DNA from: Aotearoamyces nothofagi
Taxonomy: Eukaryota > Ascomycota > Leotiomycetes > Leotiales > Tympanidaceae
DNA length: 64,000 nt
Assembly (NCBI GenBank): GCA_015345905.1
Contig: JADDTR010000014.1
Location: 558,001 to 622,000, forward strand
Direction: 5' to 3'
Shown here: piece by piece, positions 1 through 11,264 of the stretch
Layout of the letters: the number at the start of each line of letters is the position of its first letter
Numbering within the stretch: position 1 is the first letter of the stretch
Translations under genes and position numbers: made by a program
The notes under the pieces: generated by a model
Told to the model about the DNA's origin: nothing
Database searches by the model: none
What the model saw: the letters and a program-made list of their open reading frames with translations, nothing else

Positions 1-891
1 CCCGTATATCGGGTCGGCGAGGGCTTGATTGAGAATGGCGCTTTGCCAGCGCGGAAGATGCTTCCACAGGTCAGTTTTCAAATTGCCTGGATCTAGTGAC
101 TAAAAGACACAGTTGTCAGCTCTCAAAGTAATGATACGCGTAATACCCGTTCGTAGACATACCACGCTGACGATACCGCTATCCTTGAAGCGTTTTGCAA
201 ATTCGCTTCCATGCAAGATATTGCCTGCCTTGCTTGCACCATATTTCTGCCACGCAGACCGATCACTTTTATAATCTAGATTATCTATCTCAATGCCTCC
301 TTTTGGGGAGAGTTTCTTGGCTGCTGAAGAAGCAACCCAAACCACACGAACCGACCCCGGGCTTGCAGTTTTCGCAGTCTCAGCCAATATTGGCGTCAGA
401 AGTTTCGTTAACAGGAAAGGCGCAACATTATTTGTGCCTAGCTGTAATTCGTATCCTTGCTTTGTTTTGCTTCCTTGGGGCGGGATCATAACACCTGCAT
501 TGTTCCAGAGCACGTCCAATCTCTTCTCCTTGCCGAGGAATTCCTCGGCCGACTTCTTAATCCCGGCCAAATCATTAAGATCAAGAGGCAGAAAAATTAG
601 CTCTCCCTTGGAGCTTGGAGCTTTAGATTTGATGGATTGGATTGCATGATTGGCTTTCTCGGCAGATCGAGCAGCTATGTAGACTTTGGCGTTGCTTGCG
701 TAGAGAATCTGCACGAGTTCTGCACCTACGCCGCTTGACGAGCCTGTGACTATGAAAACCTATATGACTATTAGAAAAGATTTATGCCTGGGATCAAGTA
801 TTTAATCGGGCCCGAAACGACCTACTTTGTCCGATTGATCTGGGATATTTTTCTCCGTCAAGGTAGCTTCTGATGATGTAATATTACCCAT
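1..891 (-). CDS. short-chain dehydrogenase/reductase (3' end beyond window)
   Basis: NAD(P)-dependent oxidoreductase of the SDR superfamily; the substrate cannot be told. The gene reads leftward with exons 891-826, 759-163 and 99 to the window edge, so the C-terminus is missing. Introns are 66 and 63 bp (donors GTAGGT and GTATGT). The start ATG at 891 gives a short leader, then the Rossmann motif VTGSSSGVG directly after intron 1. NNAGV follows in the middle, then the catalytic YGASK (Y-x3-K). After intron 2 the frame resumes with SLDPGNLKTDL, the usual SDR segment that closes over the cofactor. The family has many members in fungi, related to WW-domain oxidoreductase/retinol-dehydrogenase-like SDRs, so no role is assigned. 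It is transcribed away from the aconitase X gene. Confidence 0.88.
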
Positions 892-2075
892 TGCGAATTA
901 AAGAAAAAAATGCAAGGGGGAGGAAATAAGATTCGGGGAAATAGTATATGCGGGAGAAGATGCACGATTAAGTTCTGACAATGAGATTCGCGACACGTGG
1001 GTGAGGAGACTTGACTTCCTCATACTGTACATTCTGGGCTTTGGCCATTAAATAGGCACGTCAAGTTAGGGGCCAATAGCTAGCGTCGGTGCATAGTCGG
1101 CCCTGAATCTTTATAAGTTCCGTGGTGTAATTTCAGATATAAAAGAGAAGCTAATCATCACTGCCGACAACGCCGACGATGAATATTAAATTAACACAGT
1201 GTGGAATATCCTAAGAAGAAAGAAGCTATCTGCTTGGCGTGCTTGATTTGTTTTTAGAGATATAACTTCCAGAACGACGTTGTAGACTTGTACTCAAAGG
1301 CTATAGAGAGTTAGAGACATTTGGTAACAAGGGTCACTGGGATTAAACAGTACTAAAGGAATACTATTTTGAAGTTTATACTTGGAGAACAAGCCTGATA
1401 TCCTGAGAGTCTATTTCTGCTCCTACTTTCAAATTTCTTACTGATGTTTAAATATTACTGTTACCTCAGGGACTGTAATATAAGTAGATATATAATAAAC
1501 TCTATTCATTTATATAAATGTCAAACGACAATTTCAAGCTATATAGAGGTCTCTATACAAGAAAGGATTCTCGATCTTATGTCCTACAACTTTCTAAAGA
1601 CATTTTAATTGGATCATTTCTATGTGCAATTAATCTTGGATATTATAGCACCTGGACAAAAGTCTGCACAAAGTACAGATTTGCTGGTTTTCTGCTACAA
1701 TGCAGTGCAAACACTTGATAGATTAACTACCTAATCAGTTATTGAGCATATAATATTTCAGAAATAGAATTACTTCGAACAATTTATGAGTGAGATATTA
1801 TATAACAATGGTGAAAAGGTGCGAGCTTATCAGCCAGCTGGTGTGCTAACTGCAAGGTACCTTTGGTTGATTAACCAATCGAGGCGCTAATCCCATCGAG
1901 GTTAACCAACCCCAAGATACTTTTATTCCACAACATTCACCATTGTTGATATACTTCTCTAGTTCTCAACTATCAAAGCTGAATTGCCGTCAGCAGGCTC
2001 TCATTGCGCCGCAAGTGAACCAGCTTCAGAACGCAGCTCTTTGAGATATCTTTAGAGCCCTGATGCTACGGTAAT
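892..2075. other. intergenic region between SDR and aconitase X genes
   Basis: This holds the upstream regions of two divergent genes. Roughly 1280-1775 is AT-rich with only one or two CpG dinucleotides, like the CpG-free block near 32 kb. A 66-codon open frame at 1518-1718 has no recognisable content and I do not call it a gene. Confidence 0.6.
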
Positions 2076-3866
2076 ATGCCCAAAGACTCACCTCATGTTC
2101 ATATTGTCCTTGAAGGAGTAGCAGTTGTGAATGGGAAAGCCGAGGGTACTGTACTCGCCAGCACGATTAGTCTCAGCTTCTGGGGAGGAGTTAATCCTGA
2201 AAGCGGCGAAATTATCGATCATCACCATCCTCTCAATGGATGCTCTGTAGCTGGTAAGGTCGTTGTAATCCCAAGCAGCAGAGGATCATGTTCGGGAAGT
2301 GGTGTGCTGCTGGAGCTTCTCCTCAATGGCCATAGCCCGGCTGCATTTGTCTTCAAACACGAAGAAACTATTTTATCCCTCGGCGTTATTGTCGCTCAGG
2401 AAGTCTTCGGGAAATCCGTTCCTATCATCCGGTTATCGAACCAGGATTTTGACACGATATCTAGAGCCTCATGGGTACAGGTCAATGGAGGCCGTGCCGA
2501 ACTCGATCCCATTGCCACCCTGAGCTCGCTGAGAGGAGTCCATCCACAAGATGAGGAGCTATCTATTACTCAAGAGCTAGAAATACCTTGTAGTTTTAAA
2601 CTGTCAGAATTTGATCGCAATATTCTCTATGGAGGCCTAGGGAAAGCTTCAGAGGTTGCGGCACGCATAATCCTGAAAATGGCCACCACTCAGGGGGCGA
2701 GAGATCTCATTGATGTGACGCAGGCGCACATAGATGGTTGCATCTATACTGGACCAGCTACCCTTCGATTTGCTGAGCAACTTTGTCAATGGGGTGCAAA
2801 TGTGCGCATACCAACAACTTTGAATTCGATTTCTATCGACAAGCGCCGTTGGCGCGCACAAGGGATAGATCCTACATTCGGAAACCCAGCCAGCAGCCTC
2901 GCAGATGCCTATGTCAAGATGGGCGCCCAGCCTACATATACCTGTGCGCCGTACTTACTGGGCAGCGCTCCTAAAAACGGTGAACAGGTTACCTGGGCCG
3001 AGTCAAATGCAGTTGTCTTTGCGAATAGTGTCCTTGGAGCGAGGACGACTAAATGCCCCGATTTCCTTGATATTTGCGTTGCACTGACTGGCCGGGCGCC
3101 GAACGCTGGGTGCCACATCACAGCAAATCGTCAGGCTCAAATGAAGATTATGCTTCCGCCTATTAGTTATGCAGACGATGCTCTTTTCCCTCTCCTTGGT
3201 CATGTGGTAGGTAACAGGGCTGGGAACCAGATTCCTATCATTATAGGACTTGATCATATACAGGTCACAAAAGATGATCTCAAGGCATTTGGCGCTGCAT
3301 TTGCAACGACATCGGGAGCCCCTATGTTCCATATCGCGGGTATAACACCTGAAGCATCTACAGCAACGGATCTAGCTGTGCAATTATCCACAACGACATT
3401 TGTTGAGGTAACGTACGGGGATCTAATAGACAGTTGGAATGAGCTTGATGCTGGATCGGAAGCAAAAATTGACCTCATTTCCCTTGGAAATCCACACTTC
3501 TCGTATGAAGAATTCGTCAAACTTGCCGGCCTTTGCAAAAGCAAGACAAAGAGTGACAAAACAGTGATTATAGTGACATGTGGTCGAGATACCTATGCTC
3601 GCGCTTACAAGGACGGTCTGATACCTGCGCTCGAAGAGTTCGGCGTACAGCATATCACTGATACATGCTGGTGCATGATCGTTGAGCCAATTATTCCACT
3701 AAACAGCAAAACAATTATGACGAACTCTGCTAAGTATGCTCATTATGGGCAGGGGTTAATCGGGCGTCAGATGCGCTTTGGGAGTCTACGCCAATGTGTT
3801 GACGCAGCCTGCAGTGGCCAGGCTTCTCACGATCTTCCAGGTTGGCTTGAGCGATTATCAAAATAG
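2076..3866 (+). CDS. aconitase X (AcnX), fused swivelling + catalytic domains
   Basis: Intronless 596-residue member of the aconitase X family. Here the small swivelling domain (DUF126) and the large catalytic domain (DUF521) are one chain; many prokaryotes encode them separately. The swivel domain covers about residues 10-140, with GGVNPESGEIID (37-48) and the Ser-rich loop SSRGSCSGSG (67-76). The catalytic part spans about 165-590, with TTLNSISID, GCHITANRQAQ (near 345) and DTCWC (529-533), whose cysteines may help hold an Fe-S cluster. Characterised members are hydro-lyases, for example bacterial cis-3-hydroxy-L-proline dehydratase and archaeal mevalonate 5-phosphate dehydratase. The fungal substrate is not established, so cis-3-hydroxyproline is only an inference. 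The ATG at 2076 directly precedes the domain. Length and motifs look intact. Confidence 0.9.
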   Translation: MPKDSPHVHIVLEGVAVVNGKAEGTVLASTISLSFWGGVNPESGEIIDHHHPLNGCSVAGKVVVIPSSRGSCSGSGVLLELLLNGHSPAAFVFKHEETILSLGVIVAQEVFGKSVPIIRLSNQDFDTISRASWVQVNGGRAELDPIATLSSLRGVHPQDEELSITQELEIPCSFKLSEFDRNILYGGLGKASEVAARIILKMATTQGARDLIDVTQAHIDGCIYTGPATLRFAEQLCQWGANVRIPTTLNSISIDKRRWRAQGIDPTFGNPASSLADAYVKMGAQPTYTCAPYLLGSAPKNGEQVTWAESNAVVFANSVLGARTTKCPDFLDICVALTGRAPNAGCHITANRQAQMKIMLPPISYADDALFPLLGHVVGNRAGNQIPIIIGLDHIQVTKDDLKAFGAAFATTSGAPMFHIAGITPEASTATDLAVQLSTTTFVEVTYGDLIDSWNELDAGSEAKIDLISLGNPHFSYEEFVKLAGLCKSKTKSDKTVIIVTCGRDTYARAYKDGLIPALEEFGVQHITDTCWCMIVEPIIPLNSKTIMTNSAKYAHYGQGLIGRQMRFGSLRQCVDAACSGQASHDLPGWLERLSK

Positions 3867-4616
3867 TCATTCAATTTAACATATATCGGGGAGGATCTAG
3901 CAAGATTTGACATAGAGCTTCATTAAGAATATAGATTGTTTTTATGATGTATTCAGCCTCATTATTTAGCCAATTAGGGTATCACGAGGAACTGTGTACT
4001 GGACCACACCCCCACATACGCTTCTGGCTAGCGAGATCGAATATCTCCCTATTGACCAATTCCGTGTCTCATCACCAACTAGAAGGATCGAGAGGGATTT
4101 GACAGCTTCATGGCATATCCATTCAAGCAGTGAGCGATGCCAAGAGTCATCATTTTTCTAGACGATGTTCTGGAACGCGCCCTGAGACAAATTCAACGAT
4201 TCAAGCTTTGTTAATAACACTGTATGTCCCAAAACAAGCAGGTATTGGGGGCATTATTGTTTCTGACACTCACTAGAAATCCCGCGAATTACAATGTTAC
4301 AGAAACTCTTTGCTGGCTTGCTAATTTTGAACATGGTCTCCCAATACAGCGGTAAGAAGTAAGACAGCTAAGTCTTTCCATCAACAGCGCGATACGTCTA
4401 GAGAGACTTCTGGACTGTCGAGATTCCATTAGCGATCTTTCTAGAAACCAGAGCACCATAGTTCAATAGCTATATAGGTAGGTGGCGGGAACTTCTTATA
4501 TCAATTCTTATTCAAACAATCAAATCCATATCACCGTCCATATTTCCGACCCCCAAATCAGATTCAACATTAATCAGGCTCAGGTATACCCATAAGCTGC
4601 TGCAAAAACCAACATC
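3867..4616. other. intergenic region
   Basis: This is the 3' flank of aconitase X and the upstream region of the ADP-ribosyltransferase gene. I see no coding sequence, repeat or RNA gene in it. Confidence 0.5.
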
Positions 4617-5848
4617 ATGTCTTCTGTGTATGCTAGAATGACCCCAATTAAAGCCGGTGCGAAGATCGAGGACATGTACTCTCTCCAGGTCCAAGATCTC
4701 AAAGAGCGCCTAGCGGAATATAATGTTGGATTCGAAGAAACTGACATGAAGTACGATCTGCAAGCTTTATTGGCTATGGCCAATCTCGGCCTTATCCAAT
4801 TTGGACGTGCTCCTATTGAAGCCCTTCTTGCTAAGGTTGCAAGATGGTGTAAGATGCTGGTCCGAGACCAGCTTGTGGAGCTAAACGAAAGGGGTCTGGA
4901 TGTCATGGGAAACAAGTGGGATCATGTCGAAGTCTTCATCCGAGCCGAGTGAGCAATATATCCTTTAAGATTCCGTTTAGAATATTAATATGACGGCTTA
5001 GGTTGGACGAAGGTGAAGCTGCATTTGCTAGATTAGGGATTGGGCATGCTTCCTCGGCCCAGAATGTAAGGAATCTAGATTACACTGTGGTGAACTTGCT
5101 CCTTACTGCCATTTACGCCGAAACCGCTCGGACAAATAGTACCGTTCTACTACCAGCATGCCCTATTGTCGGCAAGTTTGCGGTTTTAAATCAACTCGAC
5201 AACGTACCTAAGATTGGAAATGCCACAAACCTGGTAGATGCTCTAAAGTCAAATTCAGAACACGGGAAACTTCTGTCTTGGATCTGTTCAACTTACGGTG
5301 CCGATATCGTACCTGCAACCGGCGACCTGTTCATTTCTGGCATGCCGAAGGGTGTTCATCAATTCGTCTTGGCTAAACCAACGCCGTCCCTCCAGGCGCG
5401 TTTCGAAAGGGGCATGGCAAAGAAGAATCAGACGAAATCTATTGCCTTATGGCACGGCACCCCTATGATGCATTTGCGTTCCATCATTTGCAATGGCTTC
5501 ACTGCTTCCCGCGATGAACGTCACGGCAAGGGCGTTTTCATGGCGGCGAACGCTAATACTTCCTACTTCTACGCCTTGAAGAAGAATTCCAAAGGGACTC
5601 AATGGAAAGGCACCCCATTTCCACATTATGGGGTTCTTTTAGGCTGTGAGGTAGCTGGAAATGGCAGGCGCGTAAATGACGGGCCTGGTATACATGTGAT
5701 CAATGATCTTAGTTCTGTTATGGTTCGATACATCTTTCTGCTATCTCCAGATAAAATGGATCATGGCTGGAATGATGAACAGAATCCATCAGTGCAGCCG
5801 GAAATGCTGAAAGCCTTTGAAATCATGCGCTCTGCGATAAGCCGTTGA
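4617..5848 (+). CDS. PARP-fold ADP-ribosyltransferase with N-terminal SAP-like segment
   Basis: Two exons, 4617-4948 and 5002-5848, with a 53-bp intron (GTGAGC donor, CTTAG acceptor); 392 residues. The N-terminus holds a SAP-like helix-loop-helix, about residues 20-55, with SLQVQDLKERL followed by YDLQALL; SAP motifs bind DNA. The C-terminal half carries the PARP signature: LWHGTPMMHLRSIICNGF, then GKGVFMA and SYFYA, then VMVRYIFLL. The first two triad residues, His and Tyr, are present. At the place of the polymerising Glu, 13 residues before the Tyr of VRYIF, there is Ile. Families with H-Y-I triads transfer single ADP-ribose units, so mono-ADP-ribosylation is predicted. The middle of the protein is unassigned. 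No PARP1-type WGR or zinc-finger domain is seen. The target is unknown. Confidence 0.82.
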
Positions 5849-8800
5849 TATGGTAGGGAGGCTGGGTTAGTGGAGACCATGTTCGTGGTGAAAGAGACCT
5901 CAACGAGAGAAAGAGGAACAGTTGAGAGTATTTTTTATTAGTTAGCTATGTTTCTGATAGGGAAGGGGAACTTTGAAATCCGCCAAATGCGTGAGATAGT
6001 CAGTATTCAATAGAACTGAGTTGTCTGTGCCAATATTAGCTCCTCACACTTGAACACTTCTCAAGCGGTTTGCTTTGCTAGGACTATATACACATCACTA
6101 TAAGATGAGGATACTTCTAAAATTTGAATCGCATGTTTGCCTTAACTTATGATCGAGTTTCAATCCTGACGTCGAACCCTTAATGTGAAATAAAGTCTTG
6201 CCAAGTTAGAGAGATTGAACTGAGACTTAATGTTTCTTTGCCTTCTACATGTCAACTAAGAGCTTTACATAAAGCTGCGTTCAATTTGCTCTACTGATTG
6301 CTTGAACCTTATCTTTTACTTCTATCCGATCTGACAACTCCAGTCTATCCGAACTAGTTGGCCGACCACTCACACGCTTCACCTTTGTAAGTCGACATTG
6401 CTACATTCCATCAATGCCATCTTCGAACTCTTGGCCGAGAGTGCTTCCGTTACATTGTTAGACCGAGCTTCTTTTACACTGATAGATCGAGCTTCCTGTG
6501 AACGAGCGGTCCGAAAATCTCATCTACGTTAATTATCAACTTCGCAATTTTTCAGGCCTAGTATCTTCAGAGTCAGCATACACAAAGACTAGTATCAGCG
6601 GTGACATCGAAGCTTCAACTCCTTTCATTGTTAGTATTCTCAAACTCACCACAGAGAAAATTAAGTATCATCGACCGTATCTACAAGCTTTACTTCCTTT
6701 AAAGTTATCATTTCCCTGACAATAATATACAAAGTCACACAGAAAGTCGTCATTCCTACCGACCTTAACCATCGACGGTCACTCAATTTACTCACCATGG
6801 CGGAGATATCTGATCCGGGTATAGATCCCGATATTCCAAGAGTCAAGGAAGAGCTTGTTTCTCAACTAGCTGCCTTGGATTCTCCCCACTCTCAAAGCTC
6901 AGATACCGGCGGATCTTTGATGGCTCATCAAGATATTGATGCCGATACTCCAAACACACAGGAAGAGTTTCCGTTTCCACCAGATTCTGGGCGCTCTACT
7001 TACTCACAAAACTAAACTACTAGCAATAGGAAGTAAGTAAACTTTACCTCCGGCTAGAGAATTGTCATTGATAACTTAGATAGTAGCACATCCGATATCT
7101 TCCCTACAACTCTAGCCAACCATTGCAACGATAGTGATTCATCCCGGCCTCGTTCTCATTCTACATCTTCTTTAGTAAAGATATCTCTATGCCTGATACT
7201 AGTTGGGCTCAAACTACCATTCCTACTAAGTCTCCAGCAATTGAACAATTTCCCAAGATAAGCACCTCAACCATGCCAGCCAAAGGTTTGCGCCATGTTC
7301 CCTAGGCACACTCCCCGAAGCTAAAACGCAAAGCACTTTCATCAGCACAGTCAAAGTCTATTATCGATTTATAATATTGAAAATTTCTTTGAAAGCTGTG
7401 ACAGCGGTGCTGTACAAAGAACCATATCTTAAGCCCCGCGGGGCCACCATACTTACTCCTGTCATCCAGGCATCAGAGCGAGTCCGCCAGCTTAATAGTT
7501 ACAGTAGCTGTACAGCGTATGCATCATACCCAAATGGCTAGGTTCCTTCAAGAACTCAATTGTTTTCCATACCTGAAAATTCTACTTAATACTGAGCCGA
7601 ATAAGGTGTGAAGGAGGTAGAATAATGTAGTCGTAGTGAGTAGTTGCTGCCATATACGGAGCACAACTCTAATATACGTGGTATTAACCTGTTTACCTCA
7701 CCTCACCTTCCCTACTATTTAGCACTTGGTTTCTGACCTTGAATTGAGCTTGGTTCAGCACTGGTGAATCAGTATCAGAATGCTCTACTCTAATTCATCC
7801 TGCCTTTGAAACCCAACAGCCTTTGATTCGCCCAAAACTCGAGTTAGTATCTGTTGCTAGTCCTTCTTTTCGCCATATATTCGTAGCAGGTTGCCCTTCC
7901 TATACAGCGATTCACTCCACCAAGAGATAGTGACACCCATCAAGTGCTCTTCGTTGCTTATTATGGTCGTTTTATCCGCTGCTCGGATACAGGGGAGATC
8001 CTCATATACACCAAGGGCTCTTGTCTCAACAGCAACCAGCCTTATGAGAGCCTCATAAGCTTCTGTAACCTATTAGTATCCTAAGTTGCCATTCACCACT
8101 AACAACTAGCCAGTTTATTTGATAACTACGTTCAATTTCTTTAAAGGTAGCTTCATTGCTAGTTATCTGTCACTCCAGTTTTGGGGATGTCTCCTCATGA
8201 TGAAACCGATAGACATCGTCAGAGACTATTAAATCTTCACCACTAAGAAGCGTTCACGGTGTATGCCAAGACGAGATGGCAATTTAAAACCCGCCTTGTA
8301 GTGACCTATGTATATGTACTTTCTCATCAGTTGGCCATTCCTTCCGACGAGTTATAGGCAATGTATATGGGAATATGGAACATACTATGAAAGAAGCCTG
8401 GATAACTCTGGCAGCTTGAAATTTGATTCTGGATAGCACAGGACAAGTTATCGCATACTTAAGTTTCATTGCTACTACGCCGAGAGTCTATGTCTTTAAT
8501 AACTTTCAATATATCAACGCGAGACTCCAGACAGTGGTATTTGATTTGGTGGTTCCTAAGAAAAAATAGAATCACTACATCAGGTTGCACCGGAGTTAGC
8601 ACGCGGTTCCGCACCCTTGCCCATCTGTTTTCGGCGCTTCGGAATATTTCCGCCGAGAGATGACGATAATTATGAGATTGGCCGTCTGCCCAATCCACAG
8701 TTTATCAGGACACAACATTGAGAACTTTACAAGAGAATATCGCGAATTCGTTTGCTCCGCACAATTCATAAATATGGCTACTCTAGAAAATTAGGAGCCC

Positions 8801-8868
8801 TTCATTCGACCAGCGAGCCTTCGGGCTTCGCATTTTCCTTTACTTGACTACTCGGACAATTGAACGTG
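5849..8868. other. 3-kb gene-free stretch with decayed coding relic
   Basis: There is no intact gene. A short open frame at 6797-7015 begins with a good ATG context (ACCATGG). It contains two related acidic segments (GIDPDIP..KEEL and DIDADTP..QEEF). Coding-like but broken sequence seems to continue to about 7500. It looks like an old coding element that has decayed, with several breaks and no identified family. Terminal repeats were not found by eye. The rest (7500-8868) shows nothing recognisable apart from the PTC7 upstream region. Confidence 0.4.
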
Positions 8869-10113
8869 ATGGAGACGACAATTCGAAGCATTGCAGCCTA
8901 TGGGCGACCGGTAGCAACTAGGAGCACCTACGTACTATGCAATGCCACTTGTGGAGGATTGATACCAACTGGGAGGTTAAACGCTTCGGGGTTTACCCTC
9001 GGAAGACACTGGCGACACTCGAGAGATACTCCGCCAGGATCGACCGGGATCCCAGCAGTGCGACTGTTTCACACCTCTCCTATATGTTTATCATCGAAGC
9101 CAAAATACTCTTATGGTATTGCTGCCTCATATACAGCAAAAGGCAAACGCTACTACCCTTCAGATAATGTCTTTAACTTTAATCCTCAGAATCCTATATA
9201 CAAGCGTCGAAAGGACAAAAGGACACGGCCGGATAGCGGACAGGATGCATTCTTCGTCAGTCAAATAAATAAGACCGGTGACGTAGCATTGGGCGTTGCG
9301 GATGGAGTTGGGGGGTGGGCCGACTCTGGTGTTGACCCTGCGGATTTTGCTCACGGTTTCTGCGACTATATGGCATTCACCGCACATACACATGCTCCAG
9401 GCAAAGATGCGCCACTGACTTCGCAGAGTCTTATGCAAAAAGGGTTCGATGATGTGGTTGATGATAAGAGAATTCCAGCTGGCGGGAGTACAGCATGTGT
9501 TGCGATTGTCAAGCGGGATGGGACGTTAGATGTTGCGAATCTTGGAGATTCAGGCTTTCTACAACTACGACTCAATGCGGTCCATCATTACTCGCAGCCC
9601 CAAACCCATGCGTTTAACACACCATACCAGCTGTCTATCATCCCCGAGATTATAAGGACGAAGACCGCGGCTTTTGGTGGTACCCAGCTGCAAGACTTTC
9701 CCAAAGATGCTGCGGTATCAGAACATTCTTTGCGTCACGGGGATGTGCTTGTCTTCGCAACAGATGGTGTCTGGGATAACTTGAGCATGTCGGACATTTT
9801 GAGGATTGTTAGTAAACTCATGGTTGGATCGAGAGCCTGGGAGCATACTGAGGAGGGCATTCGAGTCACAGATCGGCTCGGCGTCTTCACCCGGTTAGAA
9901 CATTCATCGGATGTCGGTGATGAGATACCATCTCTACAGTCCTTTCTTGCCGTTGGGATCGCTGGCGAGGCAAAGGCTGCTAGTGTAAATACAAAAGTGG
10001 ATGGACCCTTTGCTAAAGAGGTGCAAAAGTACTATCCAGACGAGGATTGGAGGGGAGGAAAGGTTGATGATATCTGCGTACTGGTCGCGGTTGTCGTCGA
10101 AGATGGCAGATGA
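8869..10113 (+). CDS. PTC7: mitochondrial PP2C-type protein phosphatase PTC7
   Basis: Intronless, 414 residues. This is a Mg/Mn-dependent PPM/PP2C Ser/Thr phosphatase of the Ptc7 branch, which in yeast works in mitochondria and dephosphorylates the coenzyme Q enzyme Coq7. The start is the ATG at 8869; an in-frame TTG nine bases upstream is not a plausible start. The first ~80 residues are Arg/Ser/Thr-rich with few acids, fitting a mitochondrial presequence. Metal-binding motifs are VADGVGGW (143-150, Asp145), NLGDSG (Asp near 227) and FATDGVWDNL (Asp299), followed by a C-terminal DDICVLVA. The KYSYGIAASY..KG segment just before the phosphatase domain is typical of Ptc7 proteins. It lies upstream of another mitochondrial gene (bL21m) on the same strand. 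Confidence 0.93.
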   Translation: METTIRSIAAYGRPVATRSTYVLCNATCGGLIPTGRLNASGFTLGRHWRHSRDTPPGSTGIPAVRLFHTSPICLSSKPKYSYGIAASYTAKGKRYYPSDNVFNFNPQNPIYKRRKDKRTRPDSGQDAFFVSQINKTGDVALGVADGVGGWADSGVDPADFAHGFCDYMAFTAHTHAPGKDAPLTSQSLMQKGFDDVVDDKRIPAGGSTACVAIVKRDGTLDVANLGDSGFLQLRLNAVHHYSQPQTHAFNTPYQLSIIPEIIRTKTAAFGGTQLQDFPKDAAVSEHSLRHGDVLVFATDGVWDNLSMSDILRIVSKLMVGSRAWEHTEEGIRVTDRLGVFTRLEHSSDVGDEIPSLQSFLAVGIAGEAKAASVNTKVDGPFAKEVQKYYPDEDWRGGKVDDICVLVAVVVEDGR

Positions 10114-10586
10114 GTATCATTAGACTCATGATGGGCGTTCATGGTTGGATGGAATATATCGACATGCTGAATGCCTTGTAGTGTATGATATATTAAGAAA
10201 TGAGTTAGATTTTAGTAGATTATGGTATGTTCGCGGTATATCCTGCCTTTCAACGCTCTCAGGCACAATATATACGCCGCCATCCTTGCCAGAAATATAC
10301 TTCTCGCTGTCTTTGGCCAATAGCACTCTCCTTCACTTACCACAACCCCGAAATACCATAGCCATACGAAGCTTAGTATAAGGAAGGTCAAACTTAAGCC
10401 AGGAGTACACATCAATCATCATTAGCAATTGAAGAAAATCATAAGCTGTTGTTGTGTCGATGGTTCACGAAGGACGCTAAACATTATTCCGAAAGCTAAT
10501 GCGCGATTATGTCAGCAGCTTTATTGCAGAACCTCGAATAATGATCACGAATCACAGAGCGAGCAGATGCTATCAATTAACTAGTA
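10114..10586. other. intergenic region
   Basis: This is the 3' flank of PTC7 and promoter of the bL21m gene. Nothing else is recognisable. Confidence 0.5.
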
Positions 10587-11264
10587 ATGGCATCCGCAGC
10601 CAGCATGTTGAGCAGGACAGTCAGGCGGTCTATAATAGACCTAAGGATACCTTCGTCAGCATTACCGCCGACCTTCCTCCTCCCCAATCGAGCGAGATAC
10701 TTCAACTCGTCAGCACAAATCATCGAAACACCTACTGACAGCTTTGACATCACCGAACCTCCGCCAGCATCTAAGCTTGTTGCAGCTTCAGCAGCAATTG
10801 CATCTCCAAAATTCTCAGAATCTCCTTCACCGCCATCGCAACCTTTATCTCCACTTAAGCCTCTTTCGGAAGCAACAAAGCAGCTCCTTCCTCTTCTCCT
10901 CGCCCAGCCCTCTCATTTCATAACGGCGCACATACATGCGCGACCGTATCTTCTCACCCCAGGAGATGTTGTGCGCCTTCCATTTCATATGCCCCATGTC
11001 ACCCCGGGTGATATCTTACGACTGAACCGCGCGTCCAGCATTGGGAGCAGAGACTATACGTTGAAAGGAGCACCATACTTGGATGAACGGATATTCGAGT
11101 GTAGAGCGACAGTAATAGGAACAGAGGGCGAACCAGTTAGGGTTAAGGAAAAGAAGAAGCAAAGGAACAGAAGAATCAGGACGGTCAGGAGCAAGCATAA
11201 GTTTACAGTTCTGAGGGTGTCAGAGTTGAAGATCAAGGACCTAGATGAGATTAAGGGGGTATGA
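10587..11264 (+). CDS. MRPL49: mitochondrial large ribosomal subunit protein bL21m
   Basis: Intronless, 225 residues. It is a component of the mitochondrial 54S ribosomal subunit, the fungal counterpart of bacterial L21 (yeast Mrpl49). The N-terminus (MASAASMLSRTVRRS) is basic and Ser-rich, a typical mitochondrial targeting peptide, followed by a low-complexity Pro/Ser stretch. The L21 domain lies at about 105-220: HFITAHIHARPYLLTPGDVVRLPF, split here as HFITAHIHARPYLL then TPGDVV, then DILRLNRAS and a basic tail with KKKQRNRRIRTVR and HKFTVLRV. Extensions beyond the bacterial length are normal for fungi. The ATG at 10587 is the first in frame and suits the presequence. Confidence 0.9.
   Translation: MASAASMLSRTVRRSIIDLRIPSSALPPTFLLPNRARYFNSSAQIIETPTDSFDITEPPPASKLVAASAAIASPKFSESPSPPSQPLSPLKPLSEATKQLLPLLLAQPSHFITAHIHARPYLLTPGDVVRLPFHMPHVTPGDILRLNRASSIGSRDYTLKGAPYLDERIFECRATVIGTEGEPVRVKEKKKQRNRRIRTVRSKHKFTVLRVSELKIKDLDEIKGV

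Noticed and set aside
1518-1718. 66-codon open frame before aconitase X
   Set aside because: AT-rich, CpG-poor background and no recognisable content.
8860-8868. Upstream TTG start for PTC7 (similarly TTG at 15097 for PSO2)
   Set aside because: Nuclear fungal genes start at ATG; an in-frame ATG follows within nine bases in both cases.
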